Origin: CAAFZY01 sp964410325
GTDB lineage: Bacteria > Pseudomonadota > Alphaproteobacteria > RF32 > CAG-239
Length of the DNA stretch: 64,000 nt
Assembly (NCBI GenBank): GCA_964410325.1
Contig: CAYPFN010000010.1
Coordinates: 1 to 64,000 of the forward strand
Direction: 5' to 3'
Shown: in pieces, positions 33,223 to 42,326 of the stretch
Numbering within the stretch: the stretch's first letter is position 1
How the letters are laid out: each line of letters opens with the position of its first letter
Program-made: the position numbers and the translations under genes
The notes under the pieces: generated by a model
The model's input: the letters and a program-made list of their open reading frames with translations, nothing else
Told to the model about the DNA's origin: nothing
Database searches by the model: none

Positions 33223-34026
33223 ATGAACATGGAAAATTCAACACAGACTGAAATACAAAACAGATCTTCACGTAATAATGTTTACGCCATTTGTTCAGGA
33301 ACAAAAGCGTCTGGAAAAACTTGGCTGGCAGCAACAATCTGCCATCATCTCGGCCTGATGAAAAAGAAAGCCTTGTTTTTTGATGCTGATTGCGGTATTG
33401 AAAATATTTCTGGACAGCTCGGGATTGAAAAATGTGTTTCCTATAGCCGGCTGTTAAACGGCAGTCTGGTGTTAAACCATGCCATAACGCATTTTAATAA
33501 CGGGAAATTTGATATTATTTGCAGTTTTCCGGGAGAAGACGGTTTTAATAAAGCGCCAGAAGGACGAATGCAACTTTTAGCCGGTGATTTAGCTTATTTC
33601 TCTAAATTTTATGATTATGTTTTTATCGACTGCGCAAATAACGAGTTCACAAGCGTTAATCCACTTTTTAACATTTGCGACCATCTTCTTGTTTTGGTTA
33701 ATGCCGATCCGCCTTCCATAACAGCGGCTTATCATAAACTTGAGAAGTTAAAAAAAATTACGGCTGAGGCACATATTCATACGATTATAAACAGGGCAGC
33801 CTCTTTTGATGAAGGCGTTCAAGCATATAAAACATTGTTGAAAGCTGCCAAAGAATATATTAAAGTAGATTTAAATTTATTAGGAATAATTAGGCAGGAT
33901 TCCCGCATCCGCGAAGCGGTTATTAATCAGATGTTATTGTTAAGCCGTTATCCGTCTTGTGAAGGCGCAGAAGATGTTAAAAGCATTGTCAGGCAGATTA
34001 TAAAGGAGAATGAAAATGGTTTTTGA
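33223..34026 (+). CDS. ParA/MinD-type ATPase
   Basis: A 267-residue P-loop protein of the deviant Walker A group: SGTKASGKTWLAA near residue 25 with the signature Lys before the Gly-Lys-Thr, FFDADCGIENIS as A' motif, and YDYVFIDCAN as Walker B. It resembles MinD/FlhG-like regulators that dimerise on ATP and position or count structures. No septum or flagellar genes are nearby. Its 3' end overlaps the next gene by 11 nt (TGA inside it), so the J-domain protein is translationally coupled and may be a partner. Confidence 0.83.
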   Translation: MNMENSTQTEIQNRSSRNNVYAICSGTKASGKTWLAATICHHLGLMKKKALFFDADCGIENISGQLGIEKCVSYSRLLNGSLVLNHAITHFNNGKFDIICSFPGEDGFNKAPEGRMQLLAGDLAYFSKFYDYVFIDCANNEFTSVNPLFNICDHLLVLVNADPPSITAAYHKLEKLKKITAEAHIHTIINRAASFDEGVQAYKTLLKAAKEYIKVDLNLLGIIRQDSRIREAVINQMLLLSRYPSCEGAEDVKSIVRQIIKENENGF

Positions 34027-35191
34027 TCCGCTCGGTTATTATAAAATATTAGGTGCCGATTATAATACTGATGACAAAACCCTTAAGTTAAATTATCGGG
34101 AAAAAGCTAAGTTTTGGCATCCGGATCACAATCCGGCTGAAAACGCCTTGGAAGAATTTCAAAAAATTTCTCTGGCTTATGATATTTTGCATAATCCGCA
34201 AAGAAAGTTCATCTATGATTTATTATCATTGATTTATGACCGTCATTCTTTCCCTGATATGAAATCATTAAAAATATATAAAGCTGTTAACGGCAGTGAA
34301 ATACCTTTTTTGCGGGTTTTTAAACTTTACCGTGTGGCTGATGTTTTTAAAAAGCCACATATAACAGAAGAAAAATTAATCGGCACTTACGATGATGCCT
34401 TAAAATTCATAAATGATATTACTAAAAAGAATTGGCGCAACGGCTGGTGGACACCTAAAGCTTTTATATTAAACATTGAAGCGTTGCAAAATAATTATAA
34501 AAATATCGGCACAAACAAGGATGATAATTTAAAACTCCTGATTCATAATGCCGCAGCGTATTATAGCGAGAATAAAAATGACAAAGCCTTTCTCTCGGCT
34601 GTACAAGCGCTTGAATATGCCGAATCTGCCCAAAAGGCCAATATTCAAAAGTTTTTAAACAATATACCAGCTGTTACCGTACAAATCCCAACGTGGAATT
34701 ACAGGGTTTTAAAGAAAATCCAGCTGAAAATTCCGGTAATTATTTTAACAGCCATTGCTGCCGCCGGTTTATTGGCTTCGCTTCCTTTCCTTAAGCTTTT
34801 ATGGCATACAGACCAGCGTGACACAATTGCCTATTATCAGGAAGTGCGCTTTAATACCGGCGGCGAAACGGTTGACGATGTCATTGTGTCAAAAGTCTTT
34901 AATATTCCGGTAGATATTTCTGATGCAAAGATGTTGTATCACTTAACAGCAAAAATTAAAGTTATGCATGGTCCAGCTGAGCAGTTTGATGTGTTAACCG
35001 AAACAATAAAAAATCAGACCGTTCGGATTACGGGCTATACGCCAGATCAAGAATGGTATCGAATTATGCTTGACAACGGTGAAATGGGTTTTGTAAAAAA
35101 AGCATATGTAAAACAAGGCATCGGCTTACCTATTCCGAAAGACAGTAAGATTTTTGAATCGGCAGATACGACCACCGCCGATGCCAGATAA
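34016..35191 (+). CDS. J-domain membrane protein with C-terminal SH3-type domain
   Basis: A 391-residue protein: J domain at about 5-65 with the HPD motif (FWHPDHNP) that stimulates DnaK ATPase, a helical middle region, a membrane helix near 240-262 (IPVIILTAIAAAGLLASLPFL), and an extracytoplasmic SH3b-like domain near 315-375 (HLTAKIKVMHGPAEQF, GYTPDQEWYRIML, GEMGFVKKAYV), a fold often found in wall-binding proteins. ATG 34016 has AAAGGAG 7 nt upstream; ATG 34010 is too close to it. The combination suggests a link between cytoplasmic chaperone and cell wall. Confidence 0.82.
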   Translation: MVFDPLGYYKILGADYNTDDKTLKLNYREKAKFWHPDHNPAENALEEFQKISLAYDILHNPQRKFIYDLLSLIYDRHSFPDMKSLKIYKAVNGSEIPFLRVFKLYRVADVFKKPHITEEKLIGTYDDALKFINDITKKNWRNGWWTPKAFILNIEALQNNYKNIGTNKDDNLKLLIHNAAAYYSENKNDKAFLSAVQALEYAESAQKANIQKFLNNIPAVTVQIPTWNYRVLKKIQLKIPVIILTAIAAAGLLASLPFLKLLWHTDQRDTIAYYQEVRFNTGGETVDDVIVSKVFNIPVDISDAKMLYHLTAKIKVMHGPAEQFDVLTETIKNQTVRITGYTPDQEWYRIMLDNGEMGFVKKAYVKQGIGLPIPKDSKIFESADTTTADAR

Positions 35192-35215
35192 TAATATAAA
35201 AAGGTTTAAATAAAT

Positions 35216-36340
35216 ATGGCTTTAAAATTTGATATTTTAAAAAAAATTGAAAAATCCCGACTGGGGATTCTGCATACGAAACACGGCATCGTTCATACAC
35301 CAGCTTTTATGCCCGTTGGAACGTGTGGCACGGTTAAAGCAATGATGCCAGAATCCGTGGCGGCGACGGGCGCAGAAATTTTGCTCGGTAACACTTATCA
35401 TTTAATGCTGCGTCCTGGCGCTGATTTGGTAGAAAAAATGGGCGGTTTGCATAAATTCATGAATTGGGAAAAGCCGATTTTGACCGATTCCGGCGGTTTT
35501 CAGGTTATGAGTTTAACAGGTTTGCGCAAGCTCTGTGAAGAAGGCGTTACTTTTCGTTCACATGTGGATGGTAAAAAATTTTTCTTAAGCCCGGAAGAAT
35601 CAATAAAAATCCAACATAAACTGGATTCAAACATTACCATGGCGTTTGACGAATGTACGCCTTTTCCGGCAACTTATGAACAAGCGCGGCAGTCTATGCA
35701 GATGTCTATGCGTTGGGCCAGACGTAGCCGCGATGCTTTTGTCGACCGTGACGGATACGGCATTTTTGGTATTCAACAAGGCAGTGTTTTTAAAGATTTG
35801 CGTGAAGAATCGGCAGAAAAACTTAAAGCTATTGGTTTTGACGGTTATGCTATCGGCGGATTAGCGGTTGGAGAAGGGCAGGAAAAAATGTTTGAGGTCT
35901 TAGACTATTCTCCGTCTATTTTACCTGAAGACAAACCCCGTTATCTGATGGGCGTCGGCCGGCCGGATGATATTGTCGGTGGCGTTTTACGAGGGGTTGA
36001 TATGTTTGACTGCGTTATGCCAACTCGCTCAGGTCGCACGGCGCAGGCTTTTACACGTTTTGGGCCTGTCAACATTAAAAACGCACGGCATCGCGAAGAT
36101 TGCCGCCCGCTGGAAAAAGATTGTGATTGTCCATTGTGTCGGAACTATACCAGGGCATATATCCATCATTTGCAAAAATGTAATGAAATTCTTGCGGTTA
36201 TGCTTTTAACATGGCACAATATTCGTTATTACCAGCGATTGATGCAGGGGTTGCGCGAGGCAATCGCTAATGATGTATTGAGAACATTTTGCAGCCAATT
36301 TTATGCTGATCAAGCCAAAGGAGATATTGAGGAGATTTAA
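35216..36340 (+). CDS. tgt: queuine/preQ1 tRNA-ribosyltransferase
   Basis: Exchanges guanine 34 of tRNAs for Asp, Asn, His and Tyr with preQ1, the first tRNA step of queuosine synthesis. The 374 residues show the substrate motif DSGGFQVMSL, GGLAVGE, the nucleophile region MFDCVMPTRSGR, and the zinc site CDCPLC with a later His (TRAYIHHL). Length is typical. It follows the J-domain gene by 24 nt and is 3 nt from the LOG-family gene; queA is not in the window. Confidence 0.97.
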   Translation: MALKFDILKKIEKSRLGILHTKHGIVHTPAFMPVGTCGTVKAMMPESVAATGAEILLGNTYHLMLRPGADLVEKMGGLHKFMNWEKPILTDSGGFQVMSLTGLRKLCEEGVTFRSHVDGKKFFLSPEESIKIQHKLDSNITMAFDECTPFPATYEQARQSMQMSMRWARRSRDAFVDRDGYGIFGIQQGSVFKDLREESAEKLKAIGFDGYAIGGLAVGEGQEKMFEVLDYSPSILPEDKPRYLMGVGRPDDIVGGVLRGVDMFDCVMPTRSGRTAQAFTRFGPVNIKNARHREDCRPLEKDCDCPLCRNYTRAYIHHLQKCNEILAVMLLTWHNIRYYQRLMQGLREAIANDVLRTFCSQFYADQAKGDIEEI

Positions 36341-36343
36341 AAA

Positions 36344-37300
36344 ATGGCGGATATCTGCAACAGTAAAGAACAGGTCTTAAACTCTTTTTTAGAAGAAAAT
36401 AAAAAAGAAGGCATTCGCGTTTTTGTGGCTGGAGGTTCTCGTTCCGGAAATGACAACCTGTATAAAGAAGAAGCCTACAATCTAGGACAGCAAATCATAA
36501 AGATGGGGTTCCGGCTTGATTTTGGGCTGTCTAACAGCGGTATTATGGGCGCCGTGGCGCGAGGGGTTCTTGACGGCTGGAATGAAAAACAATACGCCTT
36601 TGAAAGCACGCCGATACATGGCATTACGACAAAAGAATATTTTAGTTTGTATCCTTCTGATGATGAACTAATTGCTAAAACCGAAGTTATCTTAGCGCAA
36701 ACTTTGGAAGAGCGCAAACAAAAGCTTTTAGGCGCTGATTTTGTTGTGTTCGCGCCTGGCGGAGTTGGCACGCTTGATGAGTTGGCTTATGATTGTGTGG
36801 CTATGCAGGACGGATTGTTGATGATGAAACCTTTTATTATTTATAATATTAATGGTTTCTTCCATCATTTGCTGGAATTTTTAAAATCTTTAAGCACGGA
36901 AGGTTTTGCCGATCCGGTGCCTTTTATTGTGGTCGACAACAGCCAAGAACTGGAAATCGCTTTCCGTCTTCTTAAAATCCGATATAACAAATGTACAGAC
37001 GGTATAGAAGCTTATGCTAACGCCCGGCAGCTGGTTTATGAACTGCCTTATTTTTTTAAGAAAAGACAATTGCAGGATATTTATGTGGAAGATGTTTGGG
37101 ATGAAATTCAGAGAATTCGAACATCAGGCACCTTACAAGAGCGTAAAACCCTGGCAAATGAAATTGAAACAGCTTATCTTGAAAAAGAAATCGAGCGGAT
37201 GTATGACAGATTGGCTAAAACTGGTCGTGACACTTCGGTCGTCAGCGATAAATTGAGCAAACTTAAACAACGGCGAAAAAATACAGAAAAAAAGTTCTAA
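36344..37300 (+). CDS. LOG family nucleotide phosphoribohydrolase
   Basis: A 318-residue protein with the LOG (lysine decarboxylase-like) Rossmann fold: VAGGSRSGND, GLSNSGIMGAVARG and the signature PGGVGTLDEL. Bacterial members cleave nucleoside 5'-monophosphates to free base and ribose 5-phosphate, including cytokinin-type substrates. The core of about 200 residues is followed by about 100 extra helical, charged residues (RQLVYELPYFFKKRQL, then ERMYDRLAKTG) that ordinary members lack. It lies 3 nt after tgt and 28 nt before ligA. Confidence 0.87.
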   Translation: MADICNSKEQVLNSFLEENKKEGIRVFVAGGSRSGNDNLYKEEAYNLGQQIIKMGFRLDFGLSNSGIMGAVARGVLDGWNEKQYAFESTPIHGITTKEYFSLYPSDDELIAKTEVILAQTLEERKQKLLGADFVVFAPGGVGTLDELAYDCVAMQDGLLMMKPFIIYNINGFFHHLLEFLKSLSTEGFADPVPFIVVDNSQELEIAFRLLKIRYNKCTDGIEAYANARQLVYELPYFFKKRQLQDIYVEDVWDEIQRIRTSGTLQERKTLANEIETAYLEKEIERMYDRLAKTGRDTSVVSDKLSKLKQRRKNTEKKF

Positions 37301-37328
37301 ACACCTTGTTTACGCCACAGAGGAAAAA

Positions 37329-39407
37329 ATGATCGAGATTTCGACAATTAGTGAAGAAAAAGCCAGACAGGAACTGGAAAGAATCGCTAAAGAAATAGCA
37401 AAAGCCGATGATGCTTATTATCAAAAAGATGACCCATATCTGACTGATGCTGAGTATGATGAGTTAAAACGCATAAATGAAAAGCTGGAGCAAAAATTTC
37501 CTCATTTAATCCGTGCTGACAGCCCTTCCAAACGAATTGGCGCACCAGTTAAAAGCGATTTCAGAAAAGTTGTCCATAGCATCCCTATGCTATCACTGGG
37601 AGATATTTTTAATGAAGAAGAGTTGATTGACTTTGTCAAAGGAATCCAGCGGTTTTTGAACACCGATCAGAATATTGATTTTACTGCCGAACCTAAAATG
37701 GACGGTTTGTCTTTTTCCGCCCGTTATGAACAAGGGCGTCTGGTTAGCGGCGCCACACGTGGCGACGGTAAAATCGGCGAAGATATTACCGACAATTTAA
37801 AAACCATTGTCGGTTTGCCACATTTTGTTGATGCCGCCGATTTCCCGAAAATTATGGAACTGCGCGGCGAAGTTTATATGTCTAAAGCAGATTTTTTTGA
37901 ACTTAATGCCAAAAATGCCGCCGAAAACAAGAAACTTTTTGCCAATCCGCGCAATGCGGCTGCCGGTTCATTACGGCAACTTGATGCCAATATTACCAAA
38001 AAGCGTAAATTAAGCCTTCTGGTTTATAGCTGGGGCGAAGTTTCTGATATGTTCTGGCAATCGCAGAGCGAGTTTTTAGAAACCATACAGCGCTGGGGTT
38101 TTCCGATTAATCCTTATAATCGCTTGTGTCATAATTTAGATGAGATTATAAATAGTTATGAAACGCTTTTAAATACCAGAGCTGATTTACCGTATGATAT
38201 TGACGGCATTGTATATAAGGTAAACAGCCTTGTGTTGCAAAATCGTCTGGGTTTTTTGACACGCACGCCACGCTGGGCCATCGCTCATAAATTTCCAGCG
38301 GAAAAAGCCATAACCAGAATTAATAATATTCGGATTCAGGTTGGACGCACTGGAGCTTTAACGCCAGTTGCGGATTTAGAACCTGTCAATGTCGGCGGAG
38401 TTATGGTTGCACATGCAACACTGCATAATGAAGATGAAATTAAACGTAAAGATATTCGTATCGGCGATTATGTAAACATTCAGCGCGCCGGTGATGTAAT
38501 TCCGCAAATTTTGAGCGTGGTTTCAGAAAGACGGTCGGAAAAGGCAAAAGAATTTGAATTTCCCCAAATCTGTCCGGAATGCGGGGCCCATGCCGTTCGG
38601 GAAGAAGATGAAGCTGTCAGGCGCTGTACTGGCGGATTAAGCTGTCCGGCGCAGGCTATTGAGCGAATCAAACACTTTGTTTCACGGGAAGCTTTTAATA
38701 TTGAAGGTTTAGGTGGAAAGATTATTGAACAGTTTTTTGCTGAAGGGATTTTAAAAAATCCGGCGGATATTTTTACATTGCAAGTTCGAAACAACGGAAA
38801 TGACTTGTTTTCGGATGCTGATGGCCTGCATTTAGAGAATCGCGAGGGCTGGGGCAAAAAATCTGTCGATAATCTGTTTAAGGCAATTAATGACCGGCGA
38901 TTGATTTCCCTACCTCGTTTTATTTATGCGCTGGGCATTCGGCAGATCGGTGCGGCAACCTCTTTGCTGATTGCTAAAAATTACGGAAGTTTGATGCAGT
39001 TTATGACGGAAATGCAAAAAGGCAATATTGATAAGTTAATCAGTATTGACGGGATCGGTGCGGCGATGGCGCATGATGTAACAGAGTTTTTCAAAGAAAA
39101 ACATAATCTTTTGATTATTCAAAAGCTGCTGGAAGAAGTGCGTGTAGAAGATTTTGTTGATGATACGATCTATGATTCGCCACTTTCCGGTAAAACTGTC
39201 GTATTTACTGGTACATTGGCTAATTTGACGCGCGCTGAAGCCAAAGCAAAAGCGCAAAGTCTGGGCGCCAAAGTGGCTGGTTCAGTTTCAGCACATACTG
39301 ATTATGTGATTATGGGTGCAGACGCTGGTTCTAAAGCTAAAAAGGCTCAAGAAATCGGCATCACAATCTTAAATGAAGAAGAATTTTTAAACCTAGTGCA
39401 AAAATAA
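37329..39407 (+). CDS. ligA: NAD-dependent DNA ligase
   Basis: Seals nicks during replication and repair using NAD. The 692 residues hold the domain Ia (YYQKDDPYLTDAEYD), adenylation domain with KMDG at 123-126 (adenylated Lys123) and ATRGDG, the OB fold, a four-Cys zinc finger (CPEC ... CTGG then CPAQ), helix-hairpin-helix motifs and a BRCT domain from about 612 (SGKTVVFTGTL). Full and normal length. GAGG precedes the ATG. Last gene of the plus-strand run; it converges on tolA. Confidence 0.97.
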   Translation: MIEISTISEEKARQELERIAKEIAKADDAYYQKDDPYLTDAEYDELKRINEKLEQKFPHLIRADSPSKRIGAPVKSDFRKVVHSIPMLSLGDIFNEEELIDFVKGIQRFLNTDQNIDFTAEPKMDGLSFSARYEQGRLVSGATRGDGKIGEDITDNLKTIVGLPHFVDAADFPKIMELRGEVYMSKADFFELNAKNAAENKKLFANPRNAAAGSLRQLDANITKKRKLSLLVYSWGEVSDMFWQSQSEFLETIQRWGFPINPYNRLCHNLDEIINSYETLLNTRADLPYDIDGIVYKVNSLVLQNRLGFLTRTPRWAIAHKFPAEKAITRINNIRIQVGRTGALTPVADLEPVNVGGVMVAHATLHNEDEIKRKDIRIGDYVNIQRAGDVIPQILSVVSERRSEKAKEFEFPQICPECGAHAVREEDEAVRRCTGGLSCPAQAIERIKHFVSREAFNIEGLGGKIIEQFFAEGILKNPADIFTLQVRNNGNDLFSDADGLHLENREGWGKKSVDNLFKAINDRRLISLPRFIYALGIRQIGAATSLLIAKNYGSLMQFMTEMQKGNIDKLISIDGIGAAMAHDVTEFFKEKHNLLIIQKLLEEVRVEDFVDDTIYDSPLSGKTVVFTGTLANLTRAEAKAKAQSLGAKVAGSVSAHTDYVIMGADAGSKAKKAQEIGITILNEEEFLNLVQK

Positions 39408-39440
39408 ATTTTGTCTTAAATAAAATATTATCCGCAAAAA

Positions 39441-40445
39441 TTATTTAATACTGGCATCCATGGGATTGAATCGGAGTAAAAGCGTTTTCCAAAGATCGTA
39501 TTTATCGGCATAATTTTGCGGAAATACTTTGTAAATATTTGTCCCTTTGTGGTTCGTGCAGCTATATACCGCGCGGCGAGCGCTTTCAGCTATGGAGCGG
39601 AAACGTGTATCCGAATTATAACGGTTTTTATCCAAAATCTGAACATCGCGGATTGTTCCGTCACGATTCAAATAGGCTCTGATTTCAATAATCATATCTT
39701 TAACACCTTGCGCACCTGGATCAAAATTCCAGCATTCACGCAAGCGACCAGCAATAGCGTCGGTTTCAGAAATAGTTAATTCGCTGAAATAAGAACCACC
39801 AGTACCGCCTTCCACACCCATATTAGCAACTTCCGTACCCTGTTTAATAACCGCGGGTGATGTGTTTTCACCAATTTCTTTTTCCAGATTACCCACCGAA
39901 TCCATTAAACTTTTTAACGGATTGGCAATCGTTTTAGTTTCGCTCGTTGTTTTTTTTGCCGATTGGCTTTTTACCGGCGGGGTTTTATCCTGCGGTTTAG
40001 GTTTTGCATCCGGCTTGGATGCTGGTTTAGGTGTTGGTTTGGGCGTTGGCTTAGGTACTGGTTTGGGTACGGGTTTAGCATCTGGTTTCTTTTCAGACTT
40101 TTTTTCCGGCTCAGGTGGCGTTGTATCCAAAAAATCAGATTTCGGCGTTTCAACTTTATTTTCTTTAGGCGGCGACGCAAGTTCTGGTTTTATATTTTCT
40201 TCGGTTGTCCACTTTTGCTGCGTTTTTGGTTTTTCTGGAGCTGTTGCCCTTTTATCTTCATCACCAAAAACTGCTTTTGGTGGCAAATTGGTCATCTCAG
40301 CCAATTTAACATCTTTTAAGTCCACAATTATTGGGGCCTGACCCATGGTAATCTTCGAGCGGTGCAAAAACGGCAAATCAAGCACCAACAGTAAAAATAC
40401 TATGATGTGTAACCCGATTGAATTGTACAAATACCGTCTTTGCAT
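39441..40445 (-). CDS. tolA: TolA-like envelope protein
   Basis: Links the TolQR motor of the inner membrane to the outer membrane during division. A 334-residue protein: N-terminal membrane helix (LYNSIGLHIIVFLLLVLDLPF), a long disordered Pro/Lys region with repeated KP units around residues 115-155, and a C-terminal TolA/TonB-like domain (AIAGRLRECWNFDP, IEIRAYLNRDGTI, SARRAVYSC) with two Cys. Last gene of tolQ-tolR-tolA; tolB and pal, which usually follow, are absent and the locus runs straight into convergent ligA. Confidence 0.88.
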   Translation of the reverse strand: MQRRYLYNSIGLHIIVFLLLVLDLPFLHRSKITMGQAPIIVDLKDVKLAEMTNLPPKAVFGDEDKRATAPEKPKTQQKWTTEENIKPELASPPKENKVETPKSDFLDTTPPEPEKKSEKKPDAKPVPKPVPKPTPKPTPKPASKPDAKPKPQDKTPPVKSQSAKKTTSETKTIANPLKSLMDSVGNLEKEIGENTSPAVIKQGTEVANMGVEGGTGGSYFSELTISETDAIAGRLRECWNFDPGAQGVKDMIIEIRAYLNRDGTIRDVQILDKNRYNSDTRFRSIAESARRAVYSCTNHKGTNIYKVFPQNYADKYDLWKTLLLRFNPMDASIK

Positions 40446-40457
40446 ACTTTTTAGTGC

Positions 40458-40898
40458 CTATTTTCTTATCTGGCGTGGGCGCGGTTCGGTTTTTAAGCCG
40501 ACTTTTTCAAACCCAGCTTCTTTTAAGAGTGCCATTAAATTAATCACTCGACCATAAGATGATTCCGTATCGCCGGAAATGGTGACGGTTGCTTCTGAAT
40601 TTTCACCGCGAATCGCTTTTATTTTGGCAACTATTTTATCAGCTGGAACTTCAGTTTTGCCGATATAATAAAATCCATCTTTATCTACGCTGACATTAAT
40701 GGATGTTTCTTTACCCTCCAAAGTTTTACCGCCGACTTTGGGCAAATCAAGTGCAATGCCGGAAGTCATTAAAGGCGCGGCAACCATAAACACTACAAGA
40801 AGCACCATCATGACATCCATCAAATTAGTAATGTTAACATCCGAGTTACGGCGATTTTTGCGACGATGGGAAGAAAAGCGGGTTGAAGAATTTATCAT
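40458..40898 (-). CDS. tolR: TolR, ExbD-family motor protein
   Basis: Inner membrane component that harvests proton motive force with TolQ. The 146 residues have the ExbD layout: basic N-terminus, membrane helix LMDVMMVLLVVFMVAAP with the essential proton-carrying Asp (residue 28 in NLMDVMM), and a periplasmic domain (LDLPKVGG ... VTISGDTESSYGRVINLMALLKEAGF). It is 3 nt from tolQ and 12 nt from tolA. Confidence 0.95.
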   Translation of the reverse strand: MINSSTRFSSHRRKNRRNSDVNITNLMDVMMVLLVVFMVAAPLMTSGIALDLPKVGGKTLEGKETSINVSVDKDGFYYIGKTEVPADKIVAKIKAIRGENSEATVTISGDTESSYGRVINLMALLKEAGFEKVGLKTEPRPRQIRK

Positions 40899-40901
40899 GG
40901 C

Positions 40902-41648
40902 TTATTCTCCCGCCATTTCCGCTCTTAAAGTCGTATCATCAATTTCGCGCGACAAAATGGTTGAAAATTCGGCAATAAAATTCTCCAGTCGGTTGGCATA
41001 ACGGTCAATTTGCGTGGTAATCATGTTATAGGCCACCATGGCCGGAATGGCGGCAATCAAACCGAAAGCGGTGGTAAATAATGCTTCGGCAATGCCGGGC
41101 GCTATAGCCGATAAGGAGTTGCTTTGCGTGACAGCAATAGCATTAAAGCTATTGATAATACCCCAAACCGTGCCAAACAACCCAACCAACGGCGCAACTG
41201 AACCGGTAGATGCCAAAAAACCTAAACGATTATCTAAATCTTCCAGTTCTTTATCCATACACACCATCATGGCTTTTTCGGTACGCTGCTGTAGTGAGGC
41301 GCCTCGCAGGCTGCGGTCGGTTTTCGATTTCATGATATCGGAACGGCGCCATTCCTTCATAGCAGCTAAAAACATAGCCGACATTGGATCGCGCGGGCGA
41401 TTGCCGATTGCATCATACAAACGATCAAGCGGACCTCCAGACCAGAATGCCTCCTCAAATTTTTTGGACATTTTTTTAACATGGCGGAGCGTTGACAATT
41501 TTTCAAAAATAATCGCCCACGACCAAACCGAAGCGGCGATTAAGCCTATCATCACCACTTTGGTAACCGTGTCAGAGGCCCAGACTAAATCCCACATGGA
41601 CATTTGGGCCGTGGTGCTTACAACATCAGAAAGCGCTTGTGTTTCCAT
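40902..41648 (-). CDS. tolQ: TolQ, ExbB/MotA-family proton channel
   Basis: Forms the proton channel of the Tol system. The 248 residues show three membrane regions (VVMIGLIAASVWSWAIIFEKL; GFLASTGSVAPLVGLFGTVWGIINSF, split; LFTTAFGLIAAIPAMVAYN) with the conserved Thr/Ala/Gly pattern of the family. Start after AGGGTTGAG. First gene of the operon; ybgC, often upstream, is not there. Confidence 0.95.
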   Translation of the reverse strand: METQALSDVVSTTAQMSMWDLVWASDTVTKVVMIGLIAASVWSWAIIFEKLSTLRHVKKMSKKFEEAFWSGGPLDRLYDAIGNRPRDPMSAMFLAAMKEWRRSDIMKSKTDRSLRGASLQQRTEKAMMVCMDKELEDLDNRLGFLASTGSVAPLVGLFGTVWGIINSFNAIAVTQSNSLSAIAPGIAEALFTTAFGLIAAIPAMVAYNMITTQIDRYANRLENFIAEFSTILSREIDDTTLRAEMAGE

Positions 41649-41830
41649 TTTCTCAACCCTTTTTTATTTAAATTTCATGATTATCGGCTTTTTAACATAA
41701 AATGTTAAATTTTCAATTAATTAAAAACTCTTTTTACATAAAAAATACCGGAATATCAACATAAGCTAAGGAGTAGTTGAACTAAAAAAAGAATCGGAAA
41801 AAGATTTGTTTTAATATTTTAAACGAGGGT

Positions 41831-41869
41831 GAAAAAAGCACCGCTTTGTTTGAGAAACAAAGCGGTGCT
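41831..41869 (-). terminator. strong terminator after the 91-residue membrane protein
   Basis: A 15-bp perfect stem (41837-41851 with 41855-41869) and 3-nt loop. On the minus strand it is followed by six T; it begins directly after the stop codon of the gene 41874-42149. Confidence 0.92.
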
Positions 41870-41873
41870 AATC

Positions 41874-42149
41874 TTACCTTAAGATGGAACGTACCGTGAG
41901 GTAGATCTCACGGATTATTCCGAGACTGAAACCCACCAAAAAAGGGTGGATTCCGAAAATTTTCCAGCTTCCGAAGAAGCCGAGAAATTTTCCTAGTACC
42001 ATCACCCCAAACAGGAGTAGTCCAAAGGCTACGCCTGTTAGAGTGAAACTTATGACAGTCGCCAAAAAATTCTGACAACCATCAAAAAGTTTTTCAATAG
42101 CTGCGCCGATGATGCCTATCACGGCGCAGATTAAAATAAGATTCATCAT
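41874..42149 (-). CDS. small hydrophobic membrane protein
   Basis: A 91-residue protein with three hydrophobic segments (LILICAVIGIIGAAI; FLATVISFTLTGVAFGLLLFGVMVLG; FGIHPFLVGFSLGII), family unknown. It forms its own transcription unit: promoter at 42257-42285, a leader of about 100 nt, and a strong terminator directly after the stop. Start could be either of two adjacent ATG codons; no good ribosome binding site is seen, which weakens the call, and codon choice differs from the housekeeping genes (more CTC, GGA, ATC). Confidence 0.6.
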   Translation of the reverse strand: MMNLILICAVIGIIGAAIEKLFDGCQNFLATVISFTLTGVAFGLLLFGVMVLGKFLGFFGSWKIFGIHPFLVGFSLGIIREIYLTVRSILR

Positions 42150-42256
42150 ATATAATATATTTTTTATCTTAGGAAGAAATTTTTATAGAGTGGTAAGCTT
42201 CTCCACAAAACAAAACCCCACATAATCTCAACCACACTAATATTTTTCACACCTTT

Positions 42257-42285
42257 ATTGTAGCATAAATATGCTTTTTGGGCAA
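42257..42285 (-). promoter_or_regulatory. promoter of the small membrane protein gene
   Basis: On the minus strand TTGCCC (42285-42280), 17 nt, TACAAT (42262-42257). Transcription should start near 42250, leaving about 100 nt of leader that contains complementary GTGGT and ACCAC segments. Confidence 0.65.
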
Positions 42286-42326
42286 GAATTTTTAGTAAAT
42301 ATCGTTTTAAATTGCGGTTAATTGGT

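Noticed and set aside
39963..40319. Long plus-strand frame opposite the Pro/Lys repeats of tolA
   Set aside because: Shadow of the repetitive tolA coding region; Arg/Phe/Trp-rich with no start signal.
41831..42250. RNase P RNA or tmRNA as an explanation of the promoter-terminator unit
   Set aside because: Conserved motifs of these RNAs were not seen and a membrane-protein frame spans the unit.
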